The notes beneath the pieces are model-generated. The model made no database searches. It saw only the letters and a list, made by a program, of their open reading frames with translations, and had not been told where the DNA came from. A stretch of 64,000 nucleotides of DNA from Mesostigma viride. Its lineage: Eukaryota; Streptophyta; Mesostigmatophyceae; Mesostigmatales; Mesostigmataceae. The first letter of the stretch is position 1; each line of letters starts with the position of its first letter. Both the position numbers and the translations under genes were made by a program. Shown here in pieces: positions 11,486 to 23,982 of this stretch. Location of the stretch: NCBI GenBank assembly GCA_009746045.1, contig RPFO01000774.1, forward strand, positions 439,970-503,969, read 5' to 3'.

Positions 11486-14400
11486 TCACACTTTCGAGGG
11501 CCTCTTCCGTAATTTCGCTTCCGCGATCTGCTGTTCCGTTTTCGAGTTCCTCCTCTTCTTATCGATCTCCTTTGCAGGCGCCCAGACTTCCACATCCTTC
11601 CAGCTCTTGCCATCCGTCAGCTTTACCACCTTCATCGCGTAGTCCAGCGGCATCCACCACAACTTGTTCTTCAACTTCCCTCCCTTCTCCCCCTCAGCGA
11701 AAAACTTAAATGCGACGTCCCTCCACTTGGTGTCGTATCCAGACACCTGCCCATAAAGCATGACGTCTTCTAGCTTGGCATACATTGGCGTAGCCGTATC
11801 CTTGTTCCCTGCTTGCATAATGGCTAAAGTCCACCCATCACACCAAAAGGCCTCTGGTGCTCCGAACCCCATTTCCCCGTCCATAAGTCTCATTTCCAAC
11901 GTGGGCTTGTCATCATCCTCATCGCCCGCCTGACTGTCTTCCGCCCCCTTAGGCTCCTCCCGTCCGGAAGTGTCAGCATGTACAGCCGCTGGTCCGAAGC
12001 CCACCGCCACATTAGCCAAGCGAAGTAACTGCTCCACATCCTCATTACCTGCGAGCAAACCGATCATGCCATCAACGCATGACTAAAATCGAGTTAGTAG
12101 AAATCGGACTGCCAACCGTAAAAAATCAAAACACTCTACATACCAGAATTCACTCGCAGATTTTTTCTTACCCTTTTTGGCCTTTTCCTTCGACCTCTGC
12201 TCGCAGGTAGACCCCGTCTGGGGGTGGGGGGCAGGCGCCGGGGCGGGTTTGGCGGGCTCGGCAACCTTGGCAGTCTTCGCGGTCTTGGGTAACTTCTTGG
12301 AAGCAACGCGCTCCTTTCCCCCGTCCTCCTCCTCTCCGCCGCCATCCTCCTCCTCCTTCTCCTCCTCATCGTCCGAATCTGAAAGCACAACTGCTTTTCG
12401 ACGCCGTTTCTGAGGCAGGGCAGGCTTGGGAGGCTTCCCCACCTTGGCCGATTTCTTGGAAGCAACGTGCTCCGCAGCCTTCCCACCCTTGGCGGATTTC
12501 TTGGTAGCAACGTGCTGCTCCTCCTCCTCCTCCTCCTCCTCCCCCTCCTCCTCCTCAGCATCGTCGTCCTCCTCCTCCTCCTCCTCCTCCTCAGCATCGT
12601 CGTCCGAATCAGCCACTGCCACAACTGGCTTACGAAGCTGCTTCTTCGGTACCTGAGAAATGGCCAGAGTCGGCGGGGGAACCCGAAGCTGCTTCTTCGG
12701 TACCTGAGAACTGGGCAGAGGCGCCGGGGTGGGCAGAGTCGCCGGGGGAACCCGAAGCTGCTTCTTCGGAACCTGAAAAACGGGCTGCGACGCGGCAGGC
12801 TTGGAAGGCCCACCTCCATCATCCTCAACAAGTGACACGACTGCCCGTCGAGTCACTTGAGAAGCGGGCTTCTTCGCCGCAGGCGGATCCGAATCACCTT
12901 CAGGCCCCGTATCTGTTCGGCCTGCTGCGTTCTGACCTCGACGGGGGTCTCTCCGCGGTTAGACCCTCCTGCCGGACCTCCATCCCCTCCATCCCCTCCC
13001 TCCAACAACTGTTGGTCATCCCTCTCCACCACGGCGGACAATCCCCCAGCTTCGTGGGAAGCTTTTCGCTTCTTCGCCCTTCCGAGCCTAGGCCCCCCAT
13101 CACCTTCCCCCTGTTCAAGCCGCTCCCACAATTCACTCCCTTTCCCGATCCTTTCCACTATCTCTTGAAACCCCTTAATCTCCGTCTCGGTACCAAACAC
13201 GATCACCATCGGTTCGAACCTGGAGAAAAAGTCGTGGGCGCAAGCCTTCAGCACATGATCGTACATCCCGCCCGGTTGGGGAATGTCCGAAGCTTTCGGG
13301 CAAGGACCGAACGCCCACCACCTCTGAAAGTTACTCCACTTATCACCCCAAATGTTCGCCAAGTTCAGCAGGCTCAGGCACGGAAGGGACCTGCCCAAGG
13401 GAAAGGGGCGGGCTGAAGCTGAGGCAACCTCGCCTGCCACCTGCTTGACGAGCGACTTGTCATCATCATCACCGTCTAGTAACTGACAGCAAAACCAGAC
13501 CCGGCGACGGCCCCAGTCCACACTCTGCCACTCATACTTCACGTCCCACTCCTCCTCCTCCTTCTTCGCCTCCGTCTCCTTCCCCTTCCCCTTCCCCTTC
13601 GATCCCTTCTCCAGCCCCTTCACCGGCCCCTTCATCGCCGCCTCCTTCACCCCCCTTCGAGTAATCCAACTTTTGGAGCGTACTTCCTGAACGCTTCCGG
13701 AGCAAAAGTGCCAAACCCACCGTCTTGTCCTCGCTCTCTTTTAGCAGAATCTCCTGAAAGTCGATCTTGCCATTACTGATATCCTTTCTCGGAATCCTCA
13801 GATGTGCGGCGTGTTTTTTGGCTTTAAGAAGGTAGGCGATGTTCCTCGTTATGATGACGGCCACATCCCAAAATTCCCGGTATCTGGCCACAATCTCCTT
13901 CCTGCCGACCGGCCGAGCGAGAGGATGGAGATTGAAGACGAGTTCGAAAATATGAGACGCCACAAACTCCTTGCCATTTGCGTCCTTGCATCGCGCTTCC
14001 AGCGTCACATCCTCCTTGAATCTGGCGCAAATGGTCAGCCGCAGGCACTCCAGCACATCCTTGGCGATCTCCACCAACTTGGTGAGCTTTTCCGGTCCAA
14101 CCTGGCAGCTCATGATGCAATCGATCACGGCGTCCATCATAGGAAGGCTGGCCAAGTTCCTGAAAGAAGTCCAAGAGACCTTCTGGCCTTTCTTCTCCCC
14201 CTCTGCATTGGCGAATTTGCACCTTTGCATCATCACCTCCTCAGGCGCGGGTTTCGTTGAGGCAGGATCATCAGTCTGCTCCTGTGTCAGACGGAGAAAC
14301 GTGTTGGCCAGCGTGCGACTGTAAGCGGAATGCACTGAAGCAATGCTGTGGGCCGGCTTTTTCTTTCCTTCTGCTTCCTCCTCGTGTACATCCACCGCTG

Positions 14401-14665
14401 CCGGCTCCACATTCCCTTCCCTTCCCCCCGCTTGCCGCATAGCCGGGAGGATGTACGTGAGCAGATTGGTGTAGTGGCCATCCGCAATATAGTGGCCCTT
14501 CCCACGCGTGACTTTGCCGTATAGATATAGCTTGTTGTAGTTCCACACGTCAAGCAACGCCTGGCCCAGCGTACGATCCGCCACGGCTAAGTCCTCCGAA
14601 TTCGCCCCCTTGGCGATGTCGAACAGCTTCTCCAGCTTGCCGGTCAGCACCGCCTGCGACATCAA
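11486..14665 (-). CDS. C-terminal exons of the accessory gene
   Basis: The block begins near AVLTGKLEKLFDIAKGANSE (14.65 kb). Clear globular segments follow, such as LGQALLDVWNYNKLYLYGKV and EIVARYREFWDVAVIITRNI. Then come a Gly/Glu/Lys-rich region and a second globular part (WDVKYEWQSVDWGRRRVWFC). Near 12.8-12.6 kb there are three copies of QVPKKQLR, then long Asp/Glu tracts. The last part (PEAFWCDGWTLAIM, KLWWMPLDYAMKVVKL) ends at 11486. Frame changes lie at G-rich low-complexity points. No family is recognised. Confidence 0.4.
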
Positions 14666-17600
14666 TTAACATCGAGCGAGCAACGACAAAACTCAGTCAT
14701 AAAAGGCGAGGGGTATAGCTGCGGATAGACCCTAACAAAATTCGAAAAAGAAACGGCCGACAATACGCAACGAAAATTCCAACAAAAAAAAGGAGAGGGT
14801 CTAGCTGCAGCGAGACCCTCGCAAAAAACTTGAAGCGCACACAAAAAACAACCACGAAAATTCCGAGGGTCTACCCGCAGCTAGACCCTGCCAAAATAGA
14901 TAGCTTACATCTTCTTTTGCCTTAGGTAGATTTCGCAGCTCACTCCACGACGGGAGCAGGTCGCCACCCTTGAGAAGAATGACGTTCGTACCCATGTAAC
15001 CACCACGGAATTTCCGCAACAGGTCCTGGAAGGCGTGCTCCGCCTCCTTAGGAGTATTTGCGAAATTGGACTCCGCCCCACCCTCGCACATCATTGCCCG
15101 AACCTCTCCCCACCCGCCATCCGGCCCCCTGAGAAACGACTTTAACCCCTTAAAGTAGTGGTTCCCATCCACCACCGCGTACCGGAGAACCAGATACGGT
15201 ACCGGTACCCGTTCCTCAAAAAATTTCGGATCGTAGGACTTCATCGCAGTATTGCACAGCAGGTTGAAAACTTGCCGACTGCCCTCGATCTCCTGAGGCA
15301 AAACTGCTTCCACCTCGTCCACCCTGGCGTAGGTACGCCACTCAAGTCCTCTCGCGAGGAAAGAGGTGGTGGACTCCGTGTTAAGCCACACGTCGACTTC
15401 AGTATCCGAAAGGGGCCGGAAGTACCTGGACCCCACATCCTCCGCGTCAATCTTGGCGCCGTGGTGAATGCTTCAGCCACTTGACGAAATCCGGCATGCA
15501 CAAGATTTGCTTGTCGAACAGGTCAGGTTGAGATTCGGCAAGCGCCTGGAAAGGGAACTGCCAGACCGGGACAACAACCTTGAAGTGCAAGGCGTTGTCC
15601 CGCGCATTGAGGAGAATGCGGCCGTTCTCCTTAATGGTTTCAAGGTTTAAACGCCGCTGCCTCAAAGCCTCTGGCAAAATAAGCGCGTTGACCGTCTGGA
15701 TCCGCATACTGAAACATCCGGTCTGCTGAAAATCGGCCGGCCGAATCCAACGCGTTTCCCTGAGAGAATTGGCCTTCCGGATGTTCTGGTCCCTGACCTC
15801 CTTGTTCGAGTCGACCTTTTTCGAAGGCTTCCAGCTTTCAATGATAGGGTCGGTGTCCGGGTTCCCACTGCTCGTGAGCACCCCCTCCTTAAAAAGCTTG
15901 TTGAGTGACCGGAGCAGCTCAAGAAAGGGGGAGAACTCGGGCCAGTTTGGCAGGTCATCGACGTCCGCCATCCGCCTACTCGAGCAGTACTTGAGCATAT
16001 CCTTCACCAGCGCGAACACGGCGTCATGACCAGGTAACTTCTTCTCCACCGTGGCGTCTTCGTCCCCCCCGTCATCCTGAAGTAAAAAATCGAAAAGGAC
16101 CGCAGGATTTGCTCAAGTCAGTAATCTTTAGGCCGACCACGACATCCTGTTCAGGGACGAACAAAGTTCTGTTGGAATAATACCTTACTGACACTAAACA
16201 CCAAGTCCCGCAGCCAGTCAGCGTCTACCCGCAGCGAGAGGTCTAAATTTTCACAACAATCGTACCTGTCCAGTTTTCTGCTGCTTCTTGGCCTCCTTAG
16301 CCTTCTCCTTCTCCGCCTTCTTCGCCTCCTTCTCCGCCGCCTTCGCCTCCGCGTTCTTCTTACTGTTGGCCTTTGCCACCGCATTCAGCGCCCTTTTTCC
16401 CTCAGCGGCCCGACGACGAAAATCAGCCTTCATGAATTTCTCGATCTTGTCAACCTTTGCCTCTGAGTACTCCTTAGGCTGCCACTTGAAATTCTTGGTG
16501 GCTTTCGACTTCACCAGATTTGCAAATTCATATGCCAATTCACTCTTAAGGTAGCGTCACCCAACACCTCCGTATCGAAATCGGCATCGACTTCCGCCTC
16601 AAGTCGTGTCAGGTACTTGCGAAACTCGGACCCCGCAGGTCCCTCCGAATCGACGCCATCGGGCGGAGACTTAAGCATGATCAGGCCAACAGCAATAATA
16701 TGATCCTTCGCAACCTTCTTGCGGGAATCCAGCTTTTCCCTTTCATGCTCAGTCAATGGAGGCTTCGCCGCCTTCCCCCCCGCAGTACCCCCAGCGACAG
16801 CCCCCGCCTGCATGACAAAAAAAAACGAACAAGAAGGGACTTGACCTCAGTTCGATTGTTGCACCATCGTCTCTCTGCGGAGATACCCCTCAGCACGAAA
16901 AAAATCACACGAACTCGCGGCGGATGAACGTACCTGCACAGCCACTTCTCCCTCAGCGTCTCCCCCATCCTCATCTCCTCCAGCGTTTTCATCCCCCCCA
17001 TCCTCATCTCCTCCAGCGTTTTCTTCCTCTCCGGCAGCGCCTGCTGAGGCCAAACCCCCCGCCTGTCAACACCGAATACGACAGCTCATTGGAAATCAAA
17101 ATTAGTCGACATTTGTATATTTCGCATAATGCGCTCACTAAAACTTCAGGCGAAATGCAGACATCCGGATATCGTTTAATGCTTACCATTTCCATCTCGA
17201 GTCCAGACCAAATACCAGCACTGTCAACAGCCATCGCCGCAGCCGCCCCCTGAAAAAAGACAACAGATTGGTTGGGGGCACCGTTGAAATTAGCCGAACA
17301 TGTCAGTCTCAATAAAAGGGTGAGGGTCTACCTGCAGCTAGACCCCATGTAAGATGCTCGTGGAAACTCGACGGACAAGCACCCACCTTATCAACCAAGT
17401 CTGACAAATTAGGTAAATCCTCCGATACGTCCCCTGGCATGGAGCCCCCCTGCATGATATGACAGGACAAACCATGAAGGTTGGTCAGCATATAGAGCCC
17501 TATTCAGGGAATGGAAACAACCCAAATCGATAAACGATATCGGCAAGTTAACGTACCGAAACGTAGAACTTCCACCTCCTCAAAATCTTCCCCAAAGGCC

Positions 17601-19979
17601 ATATCGGCACTTGATGGGCTCTCTCCTTTTCCAGTTGCCGCCTCAATTCCGCCTCGAAGAACAACTCGAGGGACTGCCAATGGCCTCCCGCCTCTAAATC
17701 AGACCACTCCGTGTCTGTCTTGGTTCGGATACTCTGGAGACAATCAACCAACGAGATTTGATCCAACCATTCCTGGACGATTCCCGGTATGGCTTATATG
17801 TCTGAATAACATGGAAGTCCTCCCGGTGCCGGAAACTTTGGATCACCTGTCCAGCCCAATCCAAAAAGAAAGCGACCGCTTCCCGCGAAAGGCTGGCGTC
17901 CGGGCTGACAAGAAAGTCAGTCCGCCACTTAACAAAAGATTGCAGTAAGTGGTCTCTTGCCATGTCCAAATGCGCGATCACTTCATGTGCGCGCTCCTCC
18001 AATCCTCCTACGTCATTCATTCTTCCCGGCACAATTACGATATAGTCACTGTTGGACGTGTCAACAAATCCTTGCCTGACAATATCAAACACTTCATCTT
18101 CCGACAGTGAAGCCCTCGAATCCGCTCTCATATCTCCAGTCATGAGTTTAAAGAGCTGATGCAACGCAGTGGTTTTCAAGGTTTCCATATAGGAAGCCTC
18201 GATGCATGTGAAGCCAATGTGGACCTCGAACTTTTCAACCTCATCAAAGAGCGTCGACCATATTAAAGCACGACGGGGAAAGTAACGTCCGACATCCTCC
18301 TTCAGATTAAGGATGCACGACTGCGCGATCTTCAAAACCTCATACATGTCGTCACCAACGACCCTCTTCCCATGAATGGCTCGCTGTGTGGCTTCGAACA
18401 ATGCAAGACGGCCCAGCGGTCGTTCTTCCAAATTATGTGTGCCGACTCCGGACGGTCCACGACGACACCGGACTTCTCTGCAAACGCTATCTCGGCCGAA
18501 AGAAAGCGGATCAAGCCTCTCAAGCCCTTTTCGGCTTTACGACTCACCCCAGACTCAGACTCAGCCTGAGCCAGGTACTGTTTCAGAATGGCCACCGTGT
18601 CGGGCTGCAGACAACAAGAGTAAAAAAAAGGCCACACATCGTCGTCGTCAACAACCTTAACTCCTATGTCAACGTCTCTCCGCAGCTAGACCCTTACGAT
18701 CAATGTATGACATAAAATCCCACCCTTTCTACGATACACACACGCCGTTCAAGCCATCTGAAAAATGTACGTCTCACATTAATAAACATACCTGATAATC
18801 GACTGAAAATCCGTGAAGAAGGGGTGGGCTCCCGTTCTCGTCCTTCTCCCCCTCAACTGCCTTCGCAGCCTCCTCCTCCTTCCTCGGAGCCTCCTCCTCC
18901 ATCTTCCTCGCGGCCTCTTCCGCCTTCATCCTCTCCTGTCGCATCTGCAAAAAAAGAGCGGCCTCCTCCGCAAGAATTGCCTTCGCTGCCGCCTCCGTCT
19001 TCTTCTTCGCCTCCTCCTTCTGCTTCGCCACCAGGATCCTGTGCTCCTTCTCCTGGGCAGCCTTTTTCTCCTTGTACTCCCTCTCCTCCTCCTCCCTCTC
19101 CGCCTTCTCCAGCATCTCCTTCTCCTCCCTCTCCACCCTCTCCCTCTCCGCCTTCTCGATGGCCTCCCTCTCCGCCTTCTCCTTCTCCTTGTCCTTCTTG
19201 TCGAGAGCCGCGTATTCGTCAGCAAAGCTTGCGGCCATTGCTAACAAATCGGACAACCGCTTCTGACGCGACTCCCGAACCGGCGATTCCGGGTCTTCAG
19301 GCCTCCCGTTAGTCTGATCGCGCTCGTCCTCCTCAACAAGCTCACTGATAGACTTCCTCAGCTTCCTGAGCTCTTTGGTGCGGTCGTCTTCCTCTACCCA
19401 CTCGGCCGCAGGCTTACGCTTAGAACTGGAATGCTTGGGGGACGGCGAGCGGGACGCAGAAGCGGGGGACTTGGGTGGCGGCGAGCGGGACTTGGGGGAA
19501 GGAGAGCGGGACGGCGAGCGGGACGCAGTTGCGGGGTTCTTGGTTGACGGCGAGGGGGACTTGCGAGAAGGAGAGCGGGACGCGGTAGCGGGGGGAACTT
19601 TGGGCGGAGAGGGGGACTTGCGGTTCGGCGAACGGGTCGCAGTTGCGGGGGACTTGGGGGACTTGCGGGGCGGCGAGCGGGACGCAGTAGCTCCGGCCGA
19701 CTTGGGGGGCGGCGATGGAGACTTACGGGGCGGAGAGCGGGACGGAGCGCGAGACGCAGCAGCGAGAGGGTTGGGGGGTATAATTCTGTCCAACTCGCTG
19801 GGGGGCAAGTTGGACTTGGAGGGCGAGGGGGACTCGGTGGGGGGGACCTCGCAAGCATTTACGGGACCGAACTGCAACGGAGGAAACGCCTCCGTTGCCG
19901 TTCGGTCCGGCGAGGTGTTCGACGTCATCTTGGGTGAAACGGGAGTGGCCTTGACAGAATCGGAATAGGAGGACGACAT
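11486..19979 (-). CDS. Large multi-exon accessory gene of the transposon, unknown function
   Basis: Reading leftwards from an ATG at 19979, long open blocks of consistent composition are separated by short introns holding the palindrome family, ending at a stop at 11486. Blocks run roughly 18792-19979, 17556-18604, several small exons 16.27-17.46 kb, 14.91-16.07 kb, and 11486-14665. If they form one gene the product exceeds 2,000 residues. I recognise no enzymatic domain. Low-complexity parts (Arg-Ser-Pro, Lys/Glu and Asp/Glu tracts) alternate with ordinary globular-looking segments. Frame changes occur at several low-complexity points, so the model is approximate and the gene may be degraded or wrongly split. 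It lies in the same element as a DDE transposase on the other strand. Alternatives are two or three adjacent genes, or captured host genes. Whether it is one gene is uncertain. Confidence 0.45.
14910..17461 (-). CDS. Middle exons of the accessory gene
   Basis: Small exons near 17.46-16.93 kb include an EENAGGDEDGGDE repeat. Lys/Ala/Glu-rich helices follow at 16.54-16.27 kb (ANSKKNAEAKAAEKEAKK). A longer globular part at 16.07-14.91 kb includes LPNWPEFSPFLELLRSLNKL, PVWQFPFQALAESQPDLF and PYLVLRYAVVDGNHYFKGLK. Introns at 17324, about 16226 and 14867 contain the palindrome. No family is recognised. Confidence 0.4.
17556..18604 (-). CDS. Globular helical block of the accessory gene
   Basis: The acceptor is a TCTGCAG before PDTVAILKQYLAQ. 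The block is mainly helical in appearance, with segments such as ESGVSRKAEKGLRGL, LFEATQRAIHGKRVV and YIVIVPGRMNDVGGLEERAH. It continues through IWPLGKILRRWKFYV to a donor near 17556. Two apparent frame changes interrupt it. It is not low-complexity, so it should be the best query for a structure search. No family recognised. Confidence 0.4.
18792..19979 (-). CDS. First exon of the accessory gene: RSP-rich and coiled-coil region
   Basis: The exon is 396 codons, from ATG (19979) to a GT donor at 18791. Residues about 60-180 are repeats of the type SRSPPRKSPSPP, like disordered RS/SP domains. From about residue 200 a highly charged Lys/Glu/Ala coiled coil follows (EKAEREEKEM-type). This composition suggests a nuclear scaffold or DNA- or RNA-associated protein, but that is a guess from composition. 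A palindrome sits about 80 bp upstream of the start (20057-20078), with five more just beyond. Confidence 0.55.
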
Positions 19980-20056
19980 CTGCAGAACAATATCAAAAAA
20001 GCAAGTTTCACAAATGTCATTCAGAATCTGAATCGCCGGCAGAAAAACGATGGGGA

Positions 20057-20520
20057 GGGTCTCGCTGCAGCTAGACCCTTTCGTGGATTCTAAAAGGGAC
20101 ATTTAGTTTAATGCAAAACTTTGGCGTCTCGCTGCAGCGAGACCCTCACTTCAAGCAAAAACAAATCATTTTTAGGGTGAGCGAAAACAAGCAACCTCCC
20201 ATCATGCAAACATAAAAAAGTATACATTCCTTGGGGTCTCGCTGCAGCGAGACCCTAACGTCAAACAAAAACAAATCATTTTTAGGGTGAGCGAAGAAAG
20301 CCCCCTCCCATCTTGCAAACATTAAAAGTCGACATTCGTAGGGGTCTCGCTGCAGCGAGACCCTAACACCGATACAAAAACAAATCATTTTAAGGGTGAG
20401 AAAAGAAAGACCCCCCATCATGAAAACATGAAAAATTGACATTCCTTGGGGTCTCGCTGCAGCGAGACCCTAACGTCAATACAAAAACAAAATTCCGAGG
20501 GTCTACCCGCAGCGAGACCC
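20057..20520. promoter_or_regulatory. Cluster of six palindromes upstream of the accessory gene, four on a ~108-bp tandem repeat
   Basis: Palindromes of the form GGGTCT-N2-CTGCAG-N2-AGACCC start at 20057, 20124, 20234, 20342, 20449 and 20499. The middle four are spaced 110, 108 and 107 bp and sit on a tandem repeat whose units also share AAACAAATCATTTTTAGGG. The cluster begins 78 bp before the likely start codon of the minus-strand gene, where its promoter should lie. A binding-site role is inferred from symmetry and position. Confidence 0.6.
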
Positions 20521-20526
20521 TTACGA

Positions 20527-22351
20527 CCACGTATAAATACATGTGGGGGGGGAAGCTACGTATAAATACATGTGGGGGGGGATGCTATGTATAAATGCAT
20601 GTGGGGGGGTGCTGGCATTAATAATTAAATGTGGGGGGGTGATGGCATGAATAAATAAATGTGGGGGGGTGCTGCCATGAATAAAAGAATGTGGGGGTGT
20701 GATGGCATGAATAAATGAATGTTGGGGGGTGCTGGCATTAATAATTAAATGTGGGGGGTGATGGCATGAATAAATAAATGTGGGGGGGTGCTGCCATGAA
20801 TAAAAGAATGTGGGGGTGTGATGGCATGAATAAATGAATGTTGGGGGGTGCTGGCATTAATAATTAAATGTGGGGGGTGATGGCATGAATAAATAAATGT
20901 GGGGGGGTGCTGCCATGAATAAAAGAATGTGGGGGGTGATGGCATGAATAAATAAATGTGGGGGGTGCTGCCATGAATAAAAGAATGTGGGGGGGTGCTG
21001 CCATGAATAAAAGAATGTGGGGGTGTGATGGCATGAATAAATGAATGTTGGGGGGTGCTGGCATTAATAATTAAATGTGGGGGGTGATGGCATGAATAAA
21101 TAAATGTGGGGGGGTGCTGCCATGAATAAAAGAATGTGGGGGGTGCTGCCATGAATAAAAGAATGTGGGGGTGTGATGGCATGAATAAATGAATGTTGGG
21201 GGGTGCTGGCATTAATAATTAAATGTGGGGGGTGATGGCATGAATAAATAAATGTGGGGGGTGCTGCCATGAATAAAAGAATGTGGGGGGTGATGGCATG
21301 AATAAATAAATGTGGGGGGTGCTGCCATGAATAAAAGAATGTGGGGGGTGATGGCATGAATAAATAAATGTGGGGGGTGCTGCCATGAATAAAAGAATGT
21401 GGGGGTGTGATGGCATGAATAAATGAATGTTGGGGGGTGCTGGCATTAATAATTAAATGTGGGGGGTGATGGCATGAATAAATAAATGTGGGGGGTGCTG
21501 CCATGAATAAAAGAATGTGGGGGGGTGCTGCCATGAATAAAAGAATGTGGGGGTGTGATGGCATGAATAAATGAATGTTGGGGGGTGCTGGCATTAATAA
21601 TTAAATGTGGGGGGTGATGGCATGAATAAATAAATGTGGGGGGGTGCTGCCATGAATAAAAGAATGTGGGGGGGTGATGGCATGAATAAATAAATGTGGG
21701 GGGTGCTGCCATGAATAAAAGAATGTGGGGGGTGATGGCATGAATAAATAAATGTGGGGGGTGCTGCCATGAATAAAAGAATGTGGGGGGGTGCTGCCAT
21801 GAATAAAAGAATGTGGGGGTGTGATGGCATGAATAAATGAATGTTGGGGGGTGCTGGCATTAATAATTAAATGTGGGGGGGTGATGGCATGAATAAATAA
21901 ATGTGGGGGGGTGCTGCCATGAATAAAAGAATGTGGGGGGGTGCTGCCATGAATAAAAGAATGTGGGGGTGTGATGGCATGAATAAATGAATGTTGGGGG
22001 GTGCTGGCATTAATAATTAAATGTGGGGGGTGATGGCATGAATAAATAAATGTGGGGGGTGCTGCCATGAATAAAAGAATGTGGGGGGGTGATGGCATGA
22101 ATAAATAAATGTGGGGGGGTGCTGCCATGAATAAAAGAATGTGGGGGTGTGATGGCATGAATAAATGAATGTTGGGGGGTGCTGGCATTAATCATTAAAT
22201 GTGGGGGTGTGATGGCATGAATAAATAAATGTGGGGGGGTGCTGCCATGAATAAAAGAATGTGGGGGTGTGATGGCATGAATAAATGAATGTTGGGGGGT
22301 GCTGGCATTAATAATTAAATGTGGGGGGGTGATGGCATGAATAAATAAATG
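20527..22351. repeat. G-rich satellite array (about 30-bp units)
   Basis: About 60 units alternate ATGTGGGGGGGTGCTGCCATG, GTGATGGCATGAATAAATAA and GTGCTGGCATTAATAATTAA types, partly as a higher-order repeat. The six or seven G in each unit all lie on the + strand. Open frames on the minus strand are artefacts of the repeat. Confidence 0.9.
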
Positions 22352-23826
22352 ATACGTAGCATCACCCCCCACATGTATTGATACGTACGTAGCATCACCC
22401 CCCACATGTATTGATACGTAGCATCACCCCCCACATGTATTAATACGTAGCACCCCCCCACATGTATTGATACGTAGCAGCACCCCCCACATGTATTGAT
22501 ACGTACGTAGCATCACCCCCCACATGTATTGATACGTAGCAGCACCCCCCACATGTATTGATACGTAGCAGCACCCCCCCACATGTATTGATACGTAGCA
22601 GCACCCCCCCACATGTATTGATACGTAGCAGCACCCCCCCACATGTATTGATACGTAGCAGCACCCCCCACATGTATTGATACGTAGCAGCACCCCCCAC
22701 ATGTATTGATACGTAGCAGCACCCCCCCACATGTATTGATACGTAGCAGCACCCCCCCACATGTATTGATACGTAGCAGCACCCCCCCACATGTATTGAT
22801 ACGTAGCAGCACCCCCCCACATGTATTGATACGTAGCAGCACCCCCCCACATGTATTGATACGTAGCAGCACCCCCCACATGTATTGATACGTAGCAGCA
22901 CCCCCCCACATGTATTGATACGTAGCAGCACCCCCCACATGTATTGATACGTAGCCGCACCCCCCACATGTATTGATACGTAGCAGCACCCCCCCACATG
23001 TATTGATACGTAGCAGCACCCCCCCACATGTATTGATACGTAGCAGCACCCCCCCACATGTATTGATACGTAGCAGCACCCCCCCACATGTATTGATACG
23101 TAGCAGCACCCCCCCACATGTATTGATACGTAGCAGCACCCCCCCACATGTATTGATACGTAGCAGCACCCCCCCACATGTATTGATACGTAGCAGCACC
23201 CCCCCACATGTATTGATACGTAGCAGCACCCCCCCACATGTATTGATACGTAGCAGCACCCCCCCACATGTATTGATACGTAGCAGCACCCCCCCACATG
23301 TATTGATACGTAGCAGCACCCCCCCACATGTATTGATACGTAGCAGCACCCCCCCACATGTATTGATACGTAGCAGCACCCCCCCACATGTATTGATACG
23401 TAGCAGCACCCCCCCACATGTATTGATACGTAGCAGCACCCCCCCACATGTATTGATACGTAGCAGCACCCCCCACATGTATTGATACGTAGCAGCACCC
23501 CCCCACATGTATTGATACGTAGCAGCACCCCCCCACATGTATTGATACGTAGCAGCACCCCCCCACATGTATTGATACGTAGCAGCACCCCCCACATGTA
23601 TTGATACGTAGCAGCACCCCCCCACATGTATTGATACGTAGCAGCACCCCCCCACATGTATTGATACGTAGCAGCACCCCCCCACATGTATTGATACGTA
23701 GCAGCACCCCCCCACATGTATTGATACGTAGCAGCACCCCCCCACATGTATTGATACGTAGCAGCACCCCCCCACATGTATTGATACGTAGCAGCACCCC
23801 CCCACATGTATTGATACGTAGCAGCA
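22352..23826. repeat. C-rich satellite array, inverted relative of the preceding one (30-bp units)
   Basis: About 49 nearly identical 30-bp units of the form CACATGTATTGATACGTAGC then AGCACCCCCC. The core CAGCACCCCCCCACAT equals the complement of the core of the previous array, so the arrays meet head to head near 22351. All frames stay open through the array; none is a gene. There are no spacers. Confidence 0.9.
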
Positions 23827-23982
23827 CAATTTTAGTCAGCCTACCATCCACGTTGCGGCAAAAGATCACCTTTTTTTGTGTTTCGGCAAAATGAAGATTT
23901 CTTGCAAACTATCGTTATGCAGGCAGGTAGCAACGTCCGATGTTATAATCCGGCAGGTAGCATGCAAACGTCGAAACGATAT
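23827..23982. repeat. Direct repeat copy 1 (about 156 bp)
   Basis: It starts CAATTTTAGTCAGCCTACCA and ends GCAAACGTCGAAACGATAT, and matches 24391-24550 with scattered differences. It borders the satellite array. Confidence 0.8.

Noticed and set aside
18926-19225. Arg-rich ORF on the minus strand
   Set aside because: It is a shadow frame of the Lys/Glu coiled-coil exon 18792-19979.
22352-23826. CRISPR-like array of 30-bp repeats
   Set aside because: Units are contiguous with no unique spacers, no cas genes are near, and the host is a eukaryote. It is a satellite.
22424-23869. ORFs of 438-481 codons with GGAATYQYMW-type repeats
   Set aside because: All frames are open through a 30-bp satellite; no start context or non-repeat domain.
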